This document shows positions 17,349 to 25,479 of a stretch of DNA of 64,000 nucleotides, in pieces. The stretch comes from Azospirillum oleiclasticum (GTDB taxonomy: Bacteria > Pseudomonadota > Alphaproteobacteria > Azospirillales > Azospirillaceae), in contig NZ_JABFFR010000005.1 in assembly GCF_013423485.1 (NCBI RefSeq), forward strand, positions 310,001-374,000, read 5' to 3'. The translations under genes were made by a program, and so were the position numbers. The notes below the pieces were generated by a model. That model searched no databases. It had not been told where the DNA came from and saw only the letters and a program-made list of their open reading frames with translations. Positions within the stretch are counted from its first letter, which is position 1. Each line of letters opens with the position of its first letter.

Positions 17349-19352
17349 TCAGGCGGCGGCGCGCTGGGTGAACTCGACGCCGAGCCGGTCGAGCTGAGCG
17401 ATCACCCGCCGGGACAGCTCCTCCAGCTCCACCATGCGGGCCTGCGCGTCGGCGGGCCGGCCGTCGCAGACGGCCTCCACCACCTCCCGTCCCTTGCCGT
17501 GCACATGGCGGTGCGGTTCGAGCAGGCCGCGGAAGGCGGGCAGCTCCATCATCACCTCGTCGGTGATGTTGTCGTACCAGCGGCCGAGGCGGCAGGTGTG
17601 ATGCGTGGTGAGGTCCGCGGGCAGCAGGCGGATCCGTCCCGCGACCGCCTCGGCGATGCGGGCGACGTAGGCGCGGTGGTCGTTCTTGGTGGTCTCGATC
17701 AGCCGGTCGATGCTCGCTTTCGACAGCCGGTCGACCTTGGCCGTGGGCACGGTTCCGCCGACGACATGCAGGTGGTGGAAACCACCGGTGCAGGCGACCA
17801 CCTCCGCCTCGACGCGGATGTCCTCCCCCGGGATGGCCAGCACGACGCGGGTGCCGACCGTGCAGTCCTCCTCGCAGAAGGCCATGGCGCCCTTCTCGGA
17901 CAGGTCGTAGAGGACCACCTTGCGGGTCCGGCCGCCGGCCTGCACTTCCGCGTCGATCATGGCGGCGCGGCGGCGGTCCTGCCGGCGGTCGGCCATCTCC
18001 GACGAGGTGCGCACGGCCTTGATCAGCAGCTTGCGCATGCTGGCCATCGACTCGTCCATCCGCATGGCGCTCTCGCCCACCGCATGGGCGGCGGTGTCGG
18101 CGCGCCGGACACTGGCCGACACCGACCCCATCAGGCGGTTCACATCCTCCGCCCGGCCGGCGGTGACGCCGACGTTCCGCGCGATCTCGCTGGTGGCCGC
18201 GGTCTGCTCCTCCACCGCGGCGGAGATGCCGGCGGCGATCTCCTCCATGGAGCCGATCGCGCGCGACACCTCGTCGATCATGCCGACGGTGTCGCGGGTC
18301 ACCTGCTGGATGGTGCCGATGCGGGCGGTGATGTCCTCCGCCGAGCGGGCTGACTGGTTGGCGAGGTTCTTCACCTCGCCGGCCACCACGGCGAAGCCCT
18401 TGCCCGCCTCGCCGGCGCGCGCCGCTTCGATGGTGGCGTTGAGCGCCAGCAGGTTGGTCTGGGCGGCGATGCTGCCGATGATCTCGACCACCCGGCCGAT
18501 CTCCTCGGCGGCGGTGCCGAGGCGGTCGACGACGGCGCGCGTCTCGTCCATGCGGCCGACGGCCTCGCGCGCCGCCATGGCCGACCGGCCCACCTGGCCG
18601 GAGATTTCGGCGATGGAGGCGTGCAGCTCCTCCGCCGCGGCGGCGACGGTCTGGGCCGAGGTCAGCGCCTCGTTGGCCGCGCCGGAGGCGGCGTCGGTGT
18701 CCTGGCTGACCGATGCGTTGACGCCCGCCATGGTGTCGGCGCTGTTCACCAGGTCGGTGGTCAGGCTGGAGACGCTTTCGACGGTGTCGATCACCTGATG
18801 GTCGATGCGCGAGATCATCTTGTTGATCTCCCGCTCCTGCGCCTCGGTGGTCGACTCCCAGTAGGTCGTCAGGGCGTATTCCAGGTCGAGCAGCACCGCC
18901 CGGCTGACCGCCGCGGTCGCCTCGGCCAGGGTACGGCGGCTCCCCGCGGTGTTCAGGATACCGGTCCGCCGCTGCGTCAGCACGGCCAGCAGCTCGCCCA
19001 GGATGAAGGCGTAACCCGACACGTACCAATGCTGGCTGAGGCCGATCCTGAAATGTGTCTGGCCGATGCGCCGGGCGGACTCGCGGAACGCATCGTCGAA
19101 CCGCCCTTCGAACAGCACCGCCCAGTGCCGCGACTGCGCCTCCTTGGCGCGGCGCAGCATGTCGGGTGCCGTGAATTTGGCCGCAACGTCCGGTTCCGTC
19201 ATCACCCGCTCGTAGAAGCGGTCGAGGATCGCGGGCAGCGCCGCCATGATCACCGGCTTGACCGCAAGAAGTGTGTCCGCGGTGCTGGTGTCCATACCCA
19301 TGAAGGCACGTAGCCGGTCGGAATCGGTGAGCTGGGCGGCCATGTCGGTCAC
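17349..19352 (-). CDS. Soluble chemoreceptor: globin sensor + MCP signalling + PilZ + CZB domains
   Basis: A 667-aa protein with no transmembrane segment. Domains in order: a globin-coupled sensor (about 1-175, with the HemAT-type pattern [19 protein letters not shown] and a proximal His near residue 100); an MCP signalling domain (about 200-430, hairpin tip [17 protein letters not shown]); PilZ (about 455-555, RRQDR and DLSEKG, matching RxxxR and (D/N)xSxxG for c-di-GMP); and CZB (about 560-660, His in NDHRAY, CRLGRW, and HRHVH, giving 3 His and 1 Cys for zinc). It should integrate oxygen, c-di-GMP and zinc or redox state into taxis. A hairpin terminator lies upstream and a GNAT gene downstream. 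Confidence 0.92.
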   Translation of the reverse strand: MTDMAAQLTDSDRLRAFMGMDTSTADTLLAVKPVIMAALPAILDRFYERVMTEPDVAAKFTAPDMLRRAKEAQSRHWAVLFEGRFDDAFRESARRIGQTHFRIGLSQHWYVSGYAFILGELLAVLTQRRTGILNTAGSRRTLAEATAAVSRAVLLDLEYALTTYWESTTEAQEREINKMISRIDHQVIDTVESVSSLTTDLVNSADTMAGVNASVSQDTDAASGAANEALTSAQTVAAAAEELHASIAEISGQVGRSAMAAREAVGRMDETRAVVDRLGTAAEEIGRVVEIIGSIAAQTNLLALNATIEAARAGEAGKGFAVVAGEVKNLANQSARSAEDITARIGTIQQVTRDTVGMIDEVSRAIGSMEEIAAGISAAVEEQTAATSEIARNVGVTAGRAEDVNRLMGSVSASVRRADTAAHAVGESAMRMDESMASMRKLLIKAVRTSSEMADRRQDRRRAAMIDAEVQAGGRTRKVVLYDLSEKGAMAFCEEDCTVGTRVVLAIPGEDIRVEAEVVACTGGFHHLHVVGGTVPTAKVDRLSKASIDRLIETTKNDHRAYVARIAEAVAGRIRLLPADLTTHHTCRLGRWYDNITDEVMMELPAFRGLLEPHRHVHGKGREVVEAVCDGRPADAQARMVELEELSRRVIAQLDRLGVEFTQRAAA

Positions 19353-19503
19353 ACCTCCGTGATGAACGGGCGCGAAGTAACATGGAGGGCCTTAACAATC
19401 AATTTCGGCTTTCGGCCGGCCGGATCCGGCGGAGATCATCCATTACGGCGGCTAAGTAATTTCGTTGACTTGCGTGGAACGGAAATTACCCGTACGGAAA
19501 CGG

Positions 19504-19533
19504 AAAAGGGCCGCGAAAGTCGCGGCCCCTTTT
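19504..19533. terminator. Bidirectional-looking intrinsic terminator
   Basis: GGGCCGCGA and TCGCGGCCC form a 9-bp stem with a 3-nt loop, flanked by AAAA on one side and CTTTT on the other. On the minus strand it lies 28 bases after the DUF1127 stop and gives a stem followed by CTTTT, so it probably ends the DUF1127 transcript before the chemoreceptor gene. Confidence 0.8.
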
Positions 19534-19560
19534 CCCGGATCATTGGTCGCCGTGCGGCAA

Positions 19561-19782
19561 TCAGTCGCGCATCAGCTCCGGCAGGTTCATCGCGCTGCGG
19601 CCGATGTCCTGGCGGCTGAGGCCGCGGGCGGCGAGGTCGGTACGGCTCATGGCCGACAGCTCCTGGTACACGGCGTAGGCGGCGGTGGCCTCGCCCCAGG
19701 CGGTGAAGAAGTCGCGGACGGCGCCCAGCAGGCGGGAGGGGGCGGCGGCGTGTCCGATGTGCGAGGCGGTGAGGGTGGTCAT
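19561..19782 (-). CDS. DUF1127 domain small protein
   Basis: A 73-aa protein with the C-terminal DUF1127 motif, visible as ELSAMSRTDLAARGLSRQDIG. Small Arg-rich DUF1127 proteins of Alphaproteobacteria are linked to stress adaptation, and some bind RNA. The ATG at 19782 has a GAGGAGA ribosome site just upstream. About 40 bp upstream on the same strand is GGTATACC (19821-19828), a GntR-like palindrome of the kind found before DUF1127 genes; that regulatory link is inferred. It lies downstream of pqqE with its own terminator. Confidence 0.85.
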   Translation of the reverse strand: MTTLTASHIGHAAAPSRLLGAVRDFFTAWGEATAAYAVYQELSAMSRTDLAARGLSRQDIGRSAMNLPELMRD

Positions 19783-19941
19783 CGTCGGTCTCCTCTTGTC
19801 TGGTGAGGAGAATGTAATCTGGTATACCCAATGCCACACGCGCGGAGTCTGCAAGGCCGTGTTGCAGAAACGCATGACTGCTCGACGTTGAGTTGCTGAA
19901 TTTCCGTTGGGGCGATTGTCAGTTCAGGAAGCAATCCGGCG

Positions 19942-21039
19942 TCAGCCGGCAGCCCCGCGGTAGCGCCACGGCACCTCCGCCGCCGCGTCGCGGTCGCGCA
20001 GTTCGGCAACCGTGCCATGGGCATCGGACAGCTCGCACACTGGGTCGGTGGCGGCGGCGTCACCGGCCAGCGCCAGGGCCTGACACCGGCAGCCGCCCCA
20101 GTCCTGTTCCTTGCGGTCGCAGCTTTGGCAGGGTTCGGGCATCCAGGCGGTGCCGCGGTAGCGGGCGAAGGCAGCGCCGTCCCGCCAGATGGCGGCGAGC
20201 GGCCGGTCGAACACCGTCTCGAACTCCAGGCCGGGGATGGTCTCCGCCGCGTGGCAGGGCAGGACGCGGCCGGACGGGGTGACGTTCATGAAGCGCCGGC
20301 CCCAGCCGCCCATGCAGGCCTTCGGCCGCCGGGCGTAATAGTCGGGCACGACGTAATCCACCACGATGCGGCCCGCGAGCGACGGCAGCCGCGCCCGAAC
20401 CGCGTGGTCCATGGCGATGAGCTGTTCGCGGGTGGGCAGCAGGGCGGCGCGGTTGGTGAGGCCCCAGCCGTAATACTGCACGTTGGCGACCTCGATCCGC
20501 CCCGCACCCAGCTCCAGCGCAAGGTCGATGAAATCGTCCACCCGCTCGATGTTGTGGCGGTGCAGGACGGCGTTGATGGTGAGCGCGAGGCCCGCCTCAA
20601 CCACCGCCCGCGCGACCTCCAGCTTGCGGGCGTGGCCGCCCTTGAAGCCGCCGATGCGATCGGCGCCCTCCGGCTCCACATCCTGCAGGCTGATCTGCAC
20701 ATGCTGGAGCCCGGCGGCCTTCAGCCGCGCCAGCCGCTCCGCGTCCAGCAGCACCGCCGAGGTGATCAGGTTGCTGTAGAGCCCGACCGCGGTGGCGTGG
20801 GCGACCAGCGCCTCCAGGTCGCGGCGCACGCAGGGCTCCCCGCCGGAGAAATGGATCTGGAGCGCGCCGGCATCCGCCGCCTGGTCGATCACCCGCTTCC
20901 AGCCGTCGGTGTCCAGCTCCCGGCTCGCCGGGTCGAGCGCCAGCGGGTTGGAGCAGTAGGGGCAGCGGAGCGGGCAACGGTGCGTCAGCTCCGCCAGCAC
21001 GGCGTAGGGGGCGTCGACGTCGGCGGCAGTGCAGCTCAT
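19942..21039 (-). CDS. pqqE: PQQ biosynthesis radical SAM protein PqqE
   Basis: A 365-aa radical SAM enzyme that joins the Glu and Tyr side chains of the PqqA peptide, the first step of pyrroloquinoline quinone synthesis, with PqqD presenting the peptide. The radical SAM cluster motif is CPLRCPYC near residue 28, followed by [12 protein letters not shown]. The C-terminal SPASM region supplies further cluster ligands (CMGGWGR, PCHAAE, CQSC, GGCRCQ, VCELS). It overlaps the pqqD stop by 4 bp and is the last pqq gene. Confidence 0.97.
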   Translation of the reverse strand: MSCTAADVDAPYAVLAELTHRCPLRCPYCSNPLALDPASRELDTDGWKRVIDQAADAGALQIHFSGGEPCVRRDLEALVAHATAVGLYSNLITSAVLLDAERLARLKAAGLQHVQISLQDVEPEGADRIGGFKGGHARKLEVARAVVEAGLALTINAVLHRHNIERVDDFIDLALELGAGRIEVANVQYYGWGLTNRAALLPTREQLIAMDHAVRARLPSLAGRIVVDYVVPDYYARRPKACMGGWGRRFMNVTPSGRVLPCHAAETIPGLEFETVFDRPLAAIWRDGAAFARYRGTAWMPEPCQSCDRKEQDWGGCRCQALALAGDAAATDPVCELSDAHGTVAELRDRDAAAEVPWRYRGAAG

Positions 21040-21317
21040 GGCGCGAGGTATCCCTTGAGGCGCAGGTCGGCCAGCAGTTCCAGCACGTCGGTGGCGATCT
21101 CGCCGCGCGGGGCGTCGTACTCCGCGGCCAGAGCGTCGATGGCGCCGCCGATGGTGGGGGCGTCGGGCCCGGTGCAGGCGCGCAGCACCGCCAGCGCGGT
21201 GTCGTCCAGCGTCAGCACCCGTTCGGGCGCCATCAGCATCCAGGCGCCGCGGTTGCGGTCGTGGCGCAGCATGACGCCGGGCGCCAGACGCACCCGGCTG
21301 TCCTCGGCCACCGTCAT
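21036..21317 (-). CDS. pqqD: PQQ biosynthesis peptide chaperone PqqD
   Basis: A 93-aa RiPP-recognition (RRE) protein that binds the PqqA precursor and delivers it to PqqE. Seen features: [20 protein letters not shown], then [21 protein letters not shown], and the C-terminal [15 protein letters not shown]. The start at 21317 overlaps the pqqC stop by 4 bp (ATGA); the ORF extends further upstream, but that part is inside pqqC. Length is normal for a free-standing PqqD. Confidence 0.95.
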   Translation of the reverse strand: MTVAEDSRVRLAPGVMLRHDRNRGAWMLMAPERVLTLDDTALAVLRACTGPDAPTIGGAIDALAAEYDAPRGEIATDVLELLADLRLKGYLAP

Positions 21318-22090
21318 CGGCTGTACCGGGTGGGCGTCCTGTCGTCGGGCACGAAGGCGCCGGGCGGGATCAGGCCGGGGGTGACGTAGGCGTGGTGCAG
21401 CGCGTCGAGCTGCGCCCACAGAAGCTCCGTCTTGAAGCGCAGCGCGCGGATGCAGGCCTGCTGCTGCTCGCCCGTGCGGGCGTTCTCCAGGACATATGTC
21501 AGGCCGAAATCCACGTCGCGCGGCGCCTCGTCCAGCCGCTTGCGGAAGTAGGAGAGGGTGCTGTCGTTGGCGAAGGCGTAGTAGCGCTCGAACCCGGCGA
21601 TGCGCTCGCGGTGGATGGCCGGCGCGAAGAGCTCGGTCAGGGAGGAGGCGACGGCCTCCAGCAGCGAATGGTCGCGCACGAAATGGACATAGGCGTCCAC
21701 CGCGTAGCGGGTGGCGGGCAGGATGCCCTCCAGCGAGCGCACATAGTCGCGGTCGAGGCCCAGCCCGTCGGTCAGCCGCAGCCAGCGCTCGATGCCGCCG
21801 ACCTTGGACTCGTCCGGTTGGCCGTCCTGCCGCAACCCGTCATGGTCGAGCACGCGCTGCATCCACACCCGGCGCAGCGCCGGGTCGTCCATGCGGGCCA
21901 TGATGGTCAGATCCTTGCGGGGGATCGAGACCTGGTAATAGAAGCGGTTGAGCGCCCAAGCCTGGATCTGGCCCTTCCCCAGCTCGCCGCCGTGCAGGAG
22001 TTTGTGGAAGGGGTGCAGGTCGTGGTACTGCCGCTCGCCGATGGCGTTGAGGGCGGCGGTGAACTCCTCGCGCGACAGAAGCGTGCTCAT
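21314..22090 (-). CDS. pqqC: Pyrroloquinoline-quinone synthase PqqC
   Basis: A 258-aa cofactor-free oxidase of the TenA/haem-oxygenase-like all-helical fold. It catalyses the last step, ring closure and eight-electron oxidation to PQQ. Conserved stretches include [30 protein letters not shown] and the end of the helical bundle. Length and order pqqA-B-C-D-E are canonical. It overlaps pqqB and pqqD by 4 bp on each side, which points to translational coupling. Confidence 0.97.
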   Translation of the reverse strand: MSTLLSREEFTAALNAIGERQYHDLHPFHKLLHGGELGKGQIQAWALNRFYYQVSIPRKDLTIMARMDDPALRRVWMQRVLDHDGLRQDGQPDESKVGGIERWLRLTDGLGLDRDYVRSLEGILPATRYAVDAYVHFVRDHSLLEAVASSLTELFAPAIHRERIAGFERYYAFANDSTLSYFRKRLDEAPRDVDFGLTYVLENARTGEQQQACIRALRFKTELLWAQLDALHHAYVTPGLIPPGAFVPDDRTPTRYSR

Positions 22091-23016
22091 GGCGTCAGCT
22101 CCAGCCCGTCATGGGCGATGCACCACCCCGCCGCTTCCGCGGCGCGCCGCTCGGGCGTGTCCTCCAGCAGGACGGGGTTGGTGTTGTTGATGTGGATGAA
22201 GACCTTGCGGCGGACACCCAGCCCGTCGAAGGCGGCGATGCTGCCCGCCGGGCCCGACATCGCCATGTGGCCCATCCGGGCCGCGGTCTTTGATCCGGTG
22301 CCGGTGCGGATCATCTCGTCGTCGGTCCAGGTGGTGCCGTCGAACAGCACCAGAGCCGCCCCGCGCAGGCGGTCGGCCAGCCAGCCGGGCAGGGCGGCGC
22401 AGCCGGGGATATAGAAGAAGCCCTCGCCCCCGTCGGTCGGCGTCACATGGAGCGCCACCGTGTCCTCGGGCTGGGAGCCGAAGCCGGGACCGGCGCCGGC
22501 GTCTTCCAGATAGAGCGCCACCTTTCCCGGCACCGCGAAGGCCTCGACCTCCAGCCCCAGCGGCTTGCCGTTGGCGTCGGCGGGGCGGAACGGAACGCCG
22601 AGGGTCAGCGGGCGGCGCTCGACCAGCGCCGGGTTCAGCACGTTGAACACGCTGTTGGCGGCCAGCACACCCAGCACCCGCGGCGTGGCGTAGACGGCGA
22701 AGGGGTGGGATTCCCGCAGGGTCAGCAGGCCCGCGGCGTGGTCGATGTCGGCGTTGGTCAGCAGTGCCGCGGCGATCGGGTTGCCGCGCACCATCCCCTT
22801 GGGGTGCAGCCGCGGCTGCGCCAGCAACTGGGCGCCGAGATCGGGCGAGGCGTTCAGCAGCAGCCAGCGCTTGCCGTCGGCGCTGACCGCGATGGAGGAT
22901 TGGGTGCGCGGGCGGGCCGCCGGATCGCCCGAGCGGGCGCGGCGGCAGCCGTCGCAGGCGCAGTTCCATTGCGGGAAGCCGCCGCCGGCGGCCGAGCCGA
23001 GAACCAGAATGTGCAT
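22087..23016 (-). CDS. pqqB: PQQ biosynthesis hydroxylase PqqB
   Basis: A 309-aa metallo-beta-lactamase-fold protein, an iron-dependent hydroxylase that acts on the cross-linked Glu-Tyr dipeptide. The N-terminus VLGSAAGGGFPQWNCACDGC is diagnostic, with a Cys set that can hold a structural zinc. The metal site region reads TNADIDHAAGLL and the C-terminal half has INNTNPVLLEDT. It starts 73 bp after the pqqA stop, separated by a strong hairpin, and overlaps pqqC by 4 bp. Confidence 0.97.
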   Translation of the reverse strand: MHILVLGSAAGGGFPQWNCACDGCRRARSGDPAARPRTQSSIAVSADGKRWLLLNASPDLGAQLLAQPRLHPKGMVRGNPIAAALLTNADIDHAAGLLTLRESHPFAVYATPRVLGVLAANSVFNVLNPALVERRPLTLGVPFRPADANGKPLGLEVEAFAVPGKVALYLEDAGAGPGFGSQPEDTVALHVTPTDGGEGFFYIPGCAALPGWLADRLRGAALVLFDGTTWTDDEMIRTGTGSKTAARMGHMAMSGPAGSIAAFDGLGVRRKVFIHINNTNPVLLEDTPERRAAEAAGWCIAHDGLELTP

Positions 23017-23034
23017 GATGCGCCCTTGCGCAAT

Positions 23035-23072
23035 CGGGCGCCGCCACCCTGGGGGTAAAGTGGCGGCGCCCG
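23035..23072 (-). promoter_or_regulatory. Stem-loop between pqqA and pqqB
   Basis: CGGGCGCCGCCA (23035-23046) and TGGCGGCGCCCG (23061-23072) form a perfect 12-bp stem with a 14-nt loop. Lying directly after pqqA and lacking a T-tract, it probably stabilises the short pqqA message and attenuates read-through, so the peptide substrate is made in excess of the enzymes. Confidence 0.7.
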
Positions 23073-23089
23073 ACCGAGGTTCCAGTGAA

Positions 23090-23170
23090 TCAGAGCGCCG
23101 CGCAGGCGTAGGCGTTGATTTCGGTGCCGACGGCGATCTCGGTGGTGGTGGGCTTGCGCCAGGTCTTCAT
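23090..23170 (-). CDS. pqqA: PQQ precursor peptide PqqA
   Basis: A 26-aa ribosomal precursor of PQQ. The peptide begins MKTWRKPTTTEIAVGTEINA and contains the Glu-x-x-x-Tyr pair (Glu17 and Tyr21, in EINAY) that PqqE cross-links. A GGGAGC ribosome site lies just upstream of the ATG. The gene is too short for ordinary ORF callers. An ACCATNGT-type motif lies 81 nt upstream (23252-23264), and a strong hairpin follows the stop codon. Confidence 0.96.
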   Translation of the reverse strand: MKTWRKPTTTEIAVGTEINAYACAAL

Positions 23171-23251
23171 GATCGTTGCTCCCTTCGTCTTCCGTGTTGC
23201 GGCCGTTTCCCGACCGGACATCAGCGTAACGGTGGGGATCGCTGCCGCGCC

Positions 23252-23264
23252 ATGATACCATGGT
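23252..23264 (-). promoter_or_regulatory. Candidate activator site upstream of pqqA (ACCATGGTATCAT)
   Basis: The minus strand reads ACCATGGTATCAT, 81 nt upstream of the pqqA start. It matches the site before the aldehyde dehydrogenase gene at 12 of 13 positions and is related to a site before the cytochrome c550 gene. The response regulator encoded at 24004-24651 is an obvious candidate to bind it. Confidence 0.5.
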
Positions 23265-23280
23265 TCAATGCCCCAACGGT

Positions 23281-23832
23281 TCAGGGGACCCCCGGTAGCA
23301 AAGGAGGTACCTCCTCCGTCGGAAGGCCGGCTTCGATCCAGCCGTCCATCCCGGCCGGGTACCAGTGAACGTTCCGGTATCCGAGCGAGAGGGCGCGCTT
23401 GGCCGCGTTCCACGACATCCAGCAGTCGGCCAGACAATAGAACAGCAGCGCGCGTCCGACGTTGCCGCCGGTCATGCGATGCAGCACGGTCGCGAACCAG
23501 GCGGCCGTCCCCGCGTCGGGCGCGCCGGTGCCGACGTTGGGCAGCCACAGGCTGCCGGGGATCTGGGGCCGTGGTGCCGGGAGCAGCCAGGGCGCGCCGG
23601 GCAGGGTGCTGCGCTCCAGCTTCAGAACGTTGATGGGGATGGCGTCGCCGCGCTCCAGCAGGGCGCGCACGCCGTCGGTGTCGAGCGTGGTGGCGCCGGC
23701 CAGCCCGTCGGGGGTCGGGGCGCGGTAGTCGGACAGCCGGTAGCCCTCCGGCTCCGGCACGCCACCGGCCAGGACCGGCGGGGTGAACAGCAGCAGCGCG
23801 GCGCACAGCGCCGCGGCGGTGGGGCGGGGCAT
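23281..23832 (-). CDS. PQQ-dependent catabolism-associated CXXCW-motif protein
   Basis: A 183-aa exported protein with a signal peptide (AAALCAALLLFTPPVLAGG) and a rhodanese-like core. Its hallmark is CLADCW at about residue 136, the CXXCW motif of the family found with PQQ dehydrogenases. It may handle redox or sulfur chemistry in the periplasm for quinoprotein maturation; the biochemical role is not established. It lies between the response regulator gene and pqqA on the same strand. Confidence 0.88.
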   Translation of the reverse strand: MPRPTAAALCAALLLFTPPVLAGGVPEPEGYRLSDYRAPTPDGLAGATTLDTDGVRALLERGDAIPINVLKLERSTLPGAPWLLPAPRPQIPGSLWLPNVGTGAPDAGTAAWFATVLHRMTGGNVGRALLFYCLADCWMSWNAAKRALSLGYRNVHWYPAGMDGWIEAGLPTEEVPPLLPGVP

Positions 23833-23849
23833 GGGACGATCCTTCAGCT

Positions 23850-23990
23850 CCCTCGCCCGCCTCCGGCGGGAGAGGGAAGGGGCCCACGCCCGCGGCGTGG
23901 GAAGGGCGTGGGCTTCGCTTCTCGGGATGATCCAGCCCTCACCCTCTCGCTTCGCAGGTCCCTCCCTCTCCCGCCGGAGGCGGGAGAGGG
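23850..23990. repeat. Pair of intergenic palindromes (CCCTC.../...GAGGG)
   Basis: Two large inverted repeats flank a spacer. One is CCCTCGCCCGCCTCCGGCGGGAGAGGG-like (23850-23876), and the other has arms CCCTCTCCCGCC and GGCGGGAGAGGG (23964-23990). A smaller CCCACGCCC/GGGCGTGGG hairpin lies between them. They resemble bacterial interspersed mosaic (REP-type) elements; a related nested structure occurs at 42879-43029. They occupy the gap between the CXXCW and response regulator genes. Confidence 0.7.
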
Positions 23991-24003
23991 TATGATTGCG
24001 ACA

Positions 24004-24651
24004 TCACCGCCGCACGGCGGCGCGGCCGGCGATCACCACCGCCTGGGTGCGGCTGTAGACCTTGAGCTTCTGCAGGATGGCGGAGACGTGGGCCTTCACC
24101 GTGGTCTCGGTGATGCTCAACTCGAAGGCGATCTCCTTGTTGAGCTTGCCGGTGCCGAGCAGCTCCAGCACGCGCTGCTGCTGCGCGGTGAGGGTGGCGA
24201 CGCGGCGCGCGATCTCCGCCGTTTCCCGCTCCTCCGCCTCGTCCTCGGCGCTCACCTCTTCCGCCGTCGGGGGGAGGTAGACGTCGCCCAGCAGCACCTG
24301 GCGCAGCGCCCCGGCGATGGCGTCGCGCGGGGTCGATTTGGGGATGAAGCCGGCGGCGCCGGACTGGATCGCGTCGCGCATCAAGCGCCGCTCGTCGTGG
24401 GCGGAGACCACCACCACGGGCGTGGCGGGGAAGCGCCGGCGCAGCATGCGCAGCCCCGCCAGCCCGTCCATGCCGGGCATGTTGAGGTCGAGCAGCACGA
24501 GGTCGAGGTCGCCGCGCTCCTCCAGCGTGCTGACCACGCCGTCGAGCGCGTCGGCCTCCAGCACGTCGGTGGCCTGGCAGGAATAGAGCACGGCGCTGCG
24601 CAGGGCGTCGCGCACCATCGGGTGATCGTCGGCGATCAGAATGCGGGTCAT
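24004..24651 (-). CDS. LuxR/NarL-type response regulator of the quinoprotein region
   Basis: A 215-aa two-component response regulator. The receiver domain (about 1-120) has the acidic pair ADDHP, the phospho-acceptor Asp in LVLLDLNMPGMDG, Thr/Ser and the conserved Lys in FIPKSTP. The LuxR HTH (about 150-210) reads LTAQQQRVLELLGTGKLNKEIA and TVKAHVSAILQKL. Position and type match AgmR/ErbR/ExaE regulators of PQQ alcohol oxidation in pseudomonads. No kinase gene is adjacent; the hybrid kinase at 33359-35209 is a possible partner. Confidence 0.9.
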   Translation of the reverse strand: MTRILIADDHPMVRDALRSAVLYSCQATDVLEADALDGVVSTLEERGDLDLVLLDLNMPGMDGLAGLRMLRRRFPATPVVVVSAHDERRLMRDAIQSGAAGFIPKSTPRDAIAGALRQVLLGDVYLPPTAEEVSAEDEAEERETAEIARRVATLTAQQQRVLELLGTGKLNKEIAFELSITETTVKAHVSAILQKLKVYSRTQAVVIAGRAAVRR

Positions 24652-24802
24652 GGCGTGTTGTCCACGCTTTTCCAGGAGAGCGTTTCCTCGAACATGATCA
24701 TGACAGACCCGGCGATCCGCGGCCAAGGGAAATGCCGGGTGTGCCAACGGTAAGTCCTTCCATCGCGCGTCGGTGTGCTGCGGCGGGATGTCGCAGCGCC
24801 GC

Positions 24803-25402
24803 TCACCAGTCGAACGGGCAGCCGCTGCACCCTTCCATGAAAGCGCTCTGGAAGATCGCGAAGCGGATCTTCGCCCCTTCCATATGGGCGTTCATCATGT
24901 TGGCGTCGTAGAGCTTGGCCTCCTGGAGATTGCTGTTGGTCAGGTTGGCCCCGACCAGGCGGATGCCGTTGGCGCGGATCATCTCCAGATTGGCGGATTC
25001 GAGATCCGCCCCCTCGAAATCCGCCTTGGCGGCGCGGGCGAATTCCAGGTTCGCGCCGACCATCCGCGCACCGCGGAAGGACGCCCCCTGCAGGAAGGCG
25101 AGCCGCAGGTCGGCGGCGGTCAGGTTGGCGCCGGCCAGCTTCGCCCCGGTCAGGTTGGCGTGGCGCAGGTCGGCGCGCGACAGGTCGGCACCGCGCAGGT
25201 CGGCGCCGCGGAGATCGAGATCATGCAGGTCGCGGTGGCGCAGGTCGGCGCCGGGGCAGGAGGCCTGCGGCCCGAGAACGCAGCCGCCGGCGGCCGGCGG
25301 CTCCGGCCCGTCGTCGATGTCCTCGGCGGTGGCGGGCGTGACGGCGAGCAGCACAACCAGCGCCGCCGGGATGAAAAGACGGTCCAGCAGGGTCGAGACC
25401 AT
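24803..25402 (-). CDS. Exported pentapeptide-repeat protein
   Basis: A 199-aa protein with a signal peptide (FIPAALVVLLAVTPATA) and a run of pentapeptide repeats, A(D/N)LXX, from about residue 50 to 185, for example DLRGADLRGADLSRADLRHA. The repeats would form a right-handed quadrilateral beta helix. Two Cys near the start (GGCVLGPQASCPG) and two at the end (GCSGCPFDW) could form disulfides in the periplasm. It starts 77 bp after the alcohol dehydrogenase stop and is probably co-expressed with it; the function is not known. Confidence 0.88.
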   Translation of the reverse strand: MVSTLLDRLFIPAALVVLLAVTPATAEDIDDGPEPPAAGGCVLGPQASCPGADLRHRDLHDLDLRGADLRGADLSRADLRHANLTGAKLAGANLTAADLRLAFLQGASFRGARMVGANLEFARAAKADFEGADLESANLEMIRANGIRLVGANLTNSNLQEAKLYDANMMNAHMEGAKIRFAIFQSAFMEGCSGCPFDW

Positions 25403-25479
25403 GGCGATCGTGTCCTCCGGTGTGGCAGACGGTGGAGGGCGCGGCCGGCGGGGATGCCGCCGGCCGCGCCGCCGGTCGG

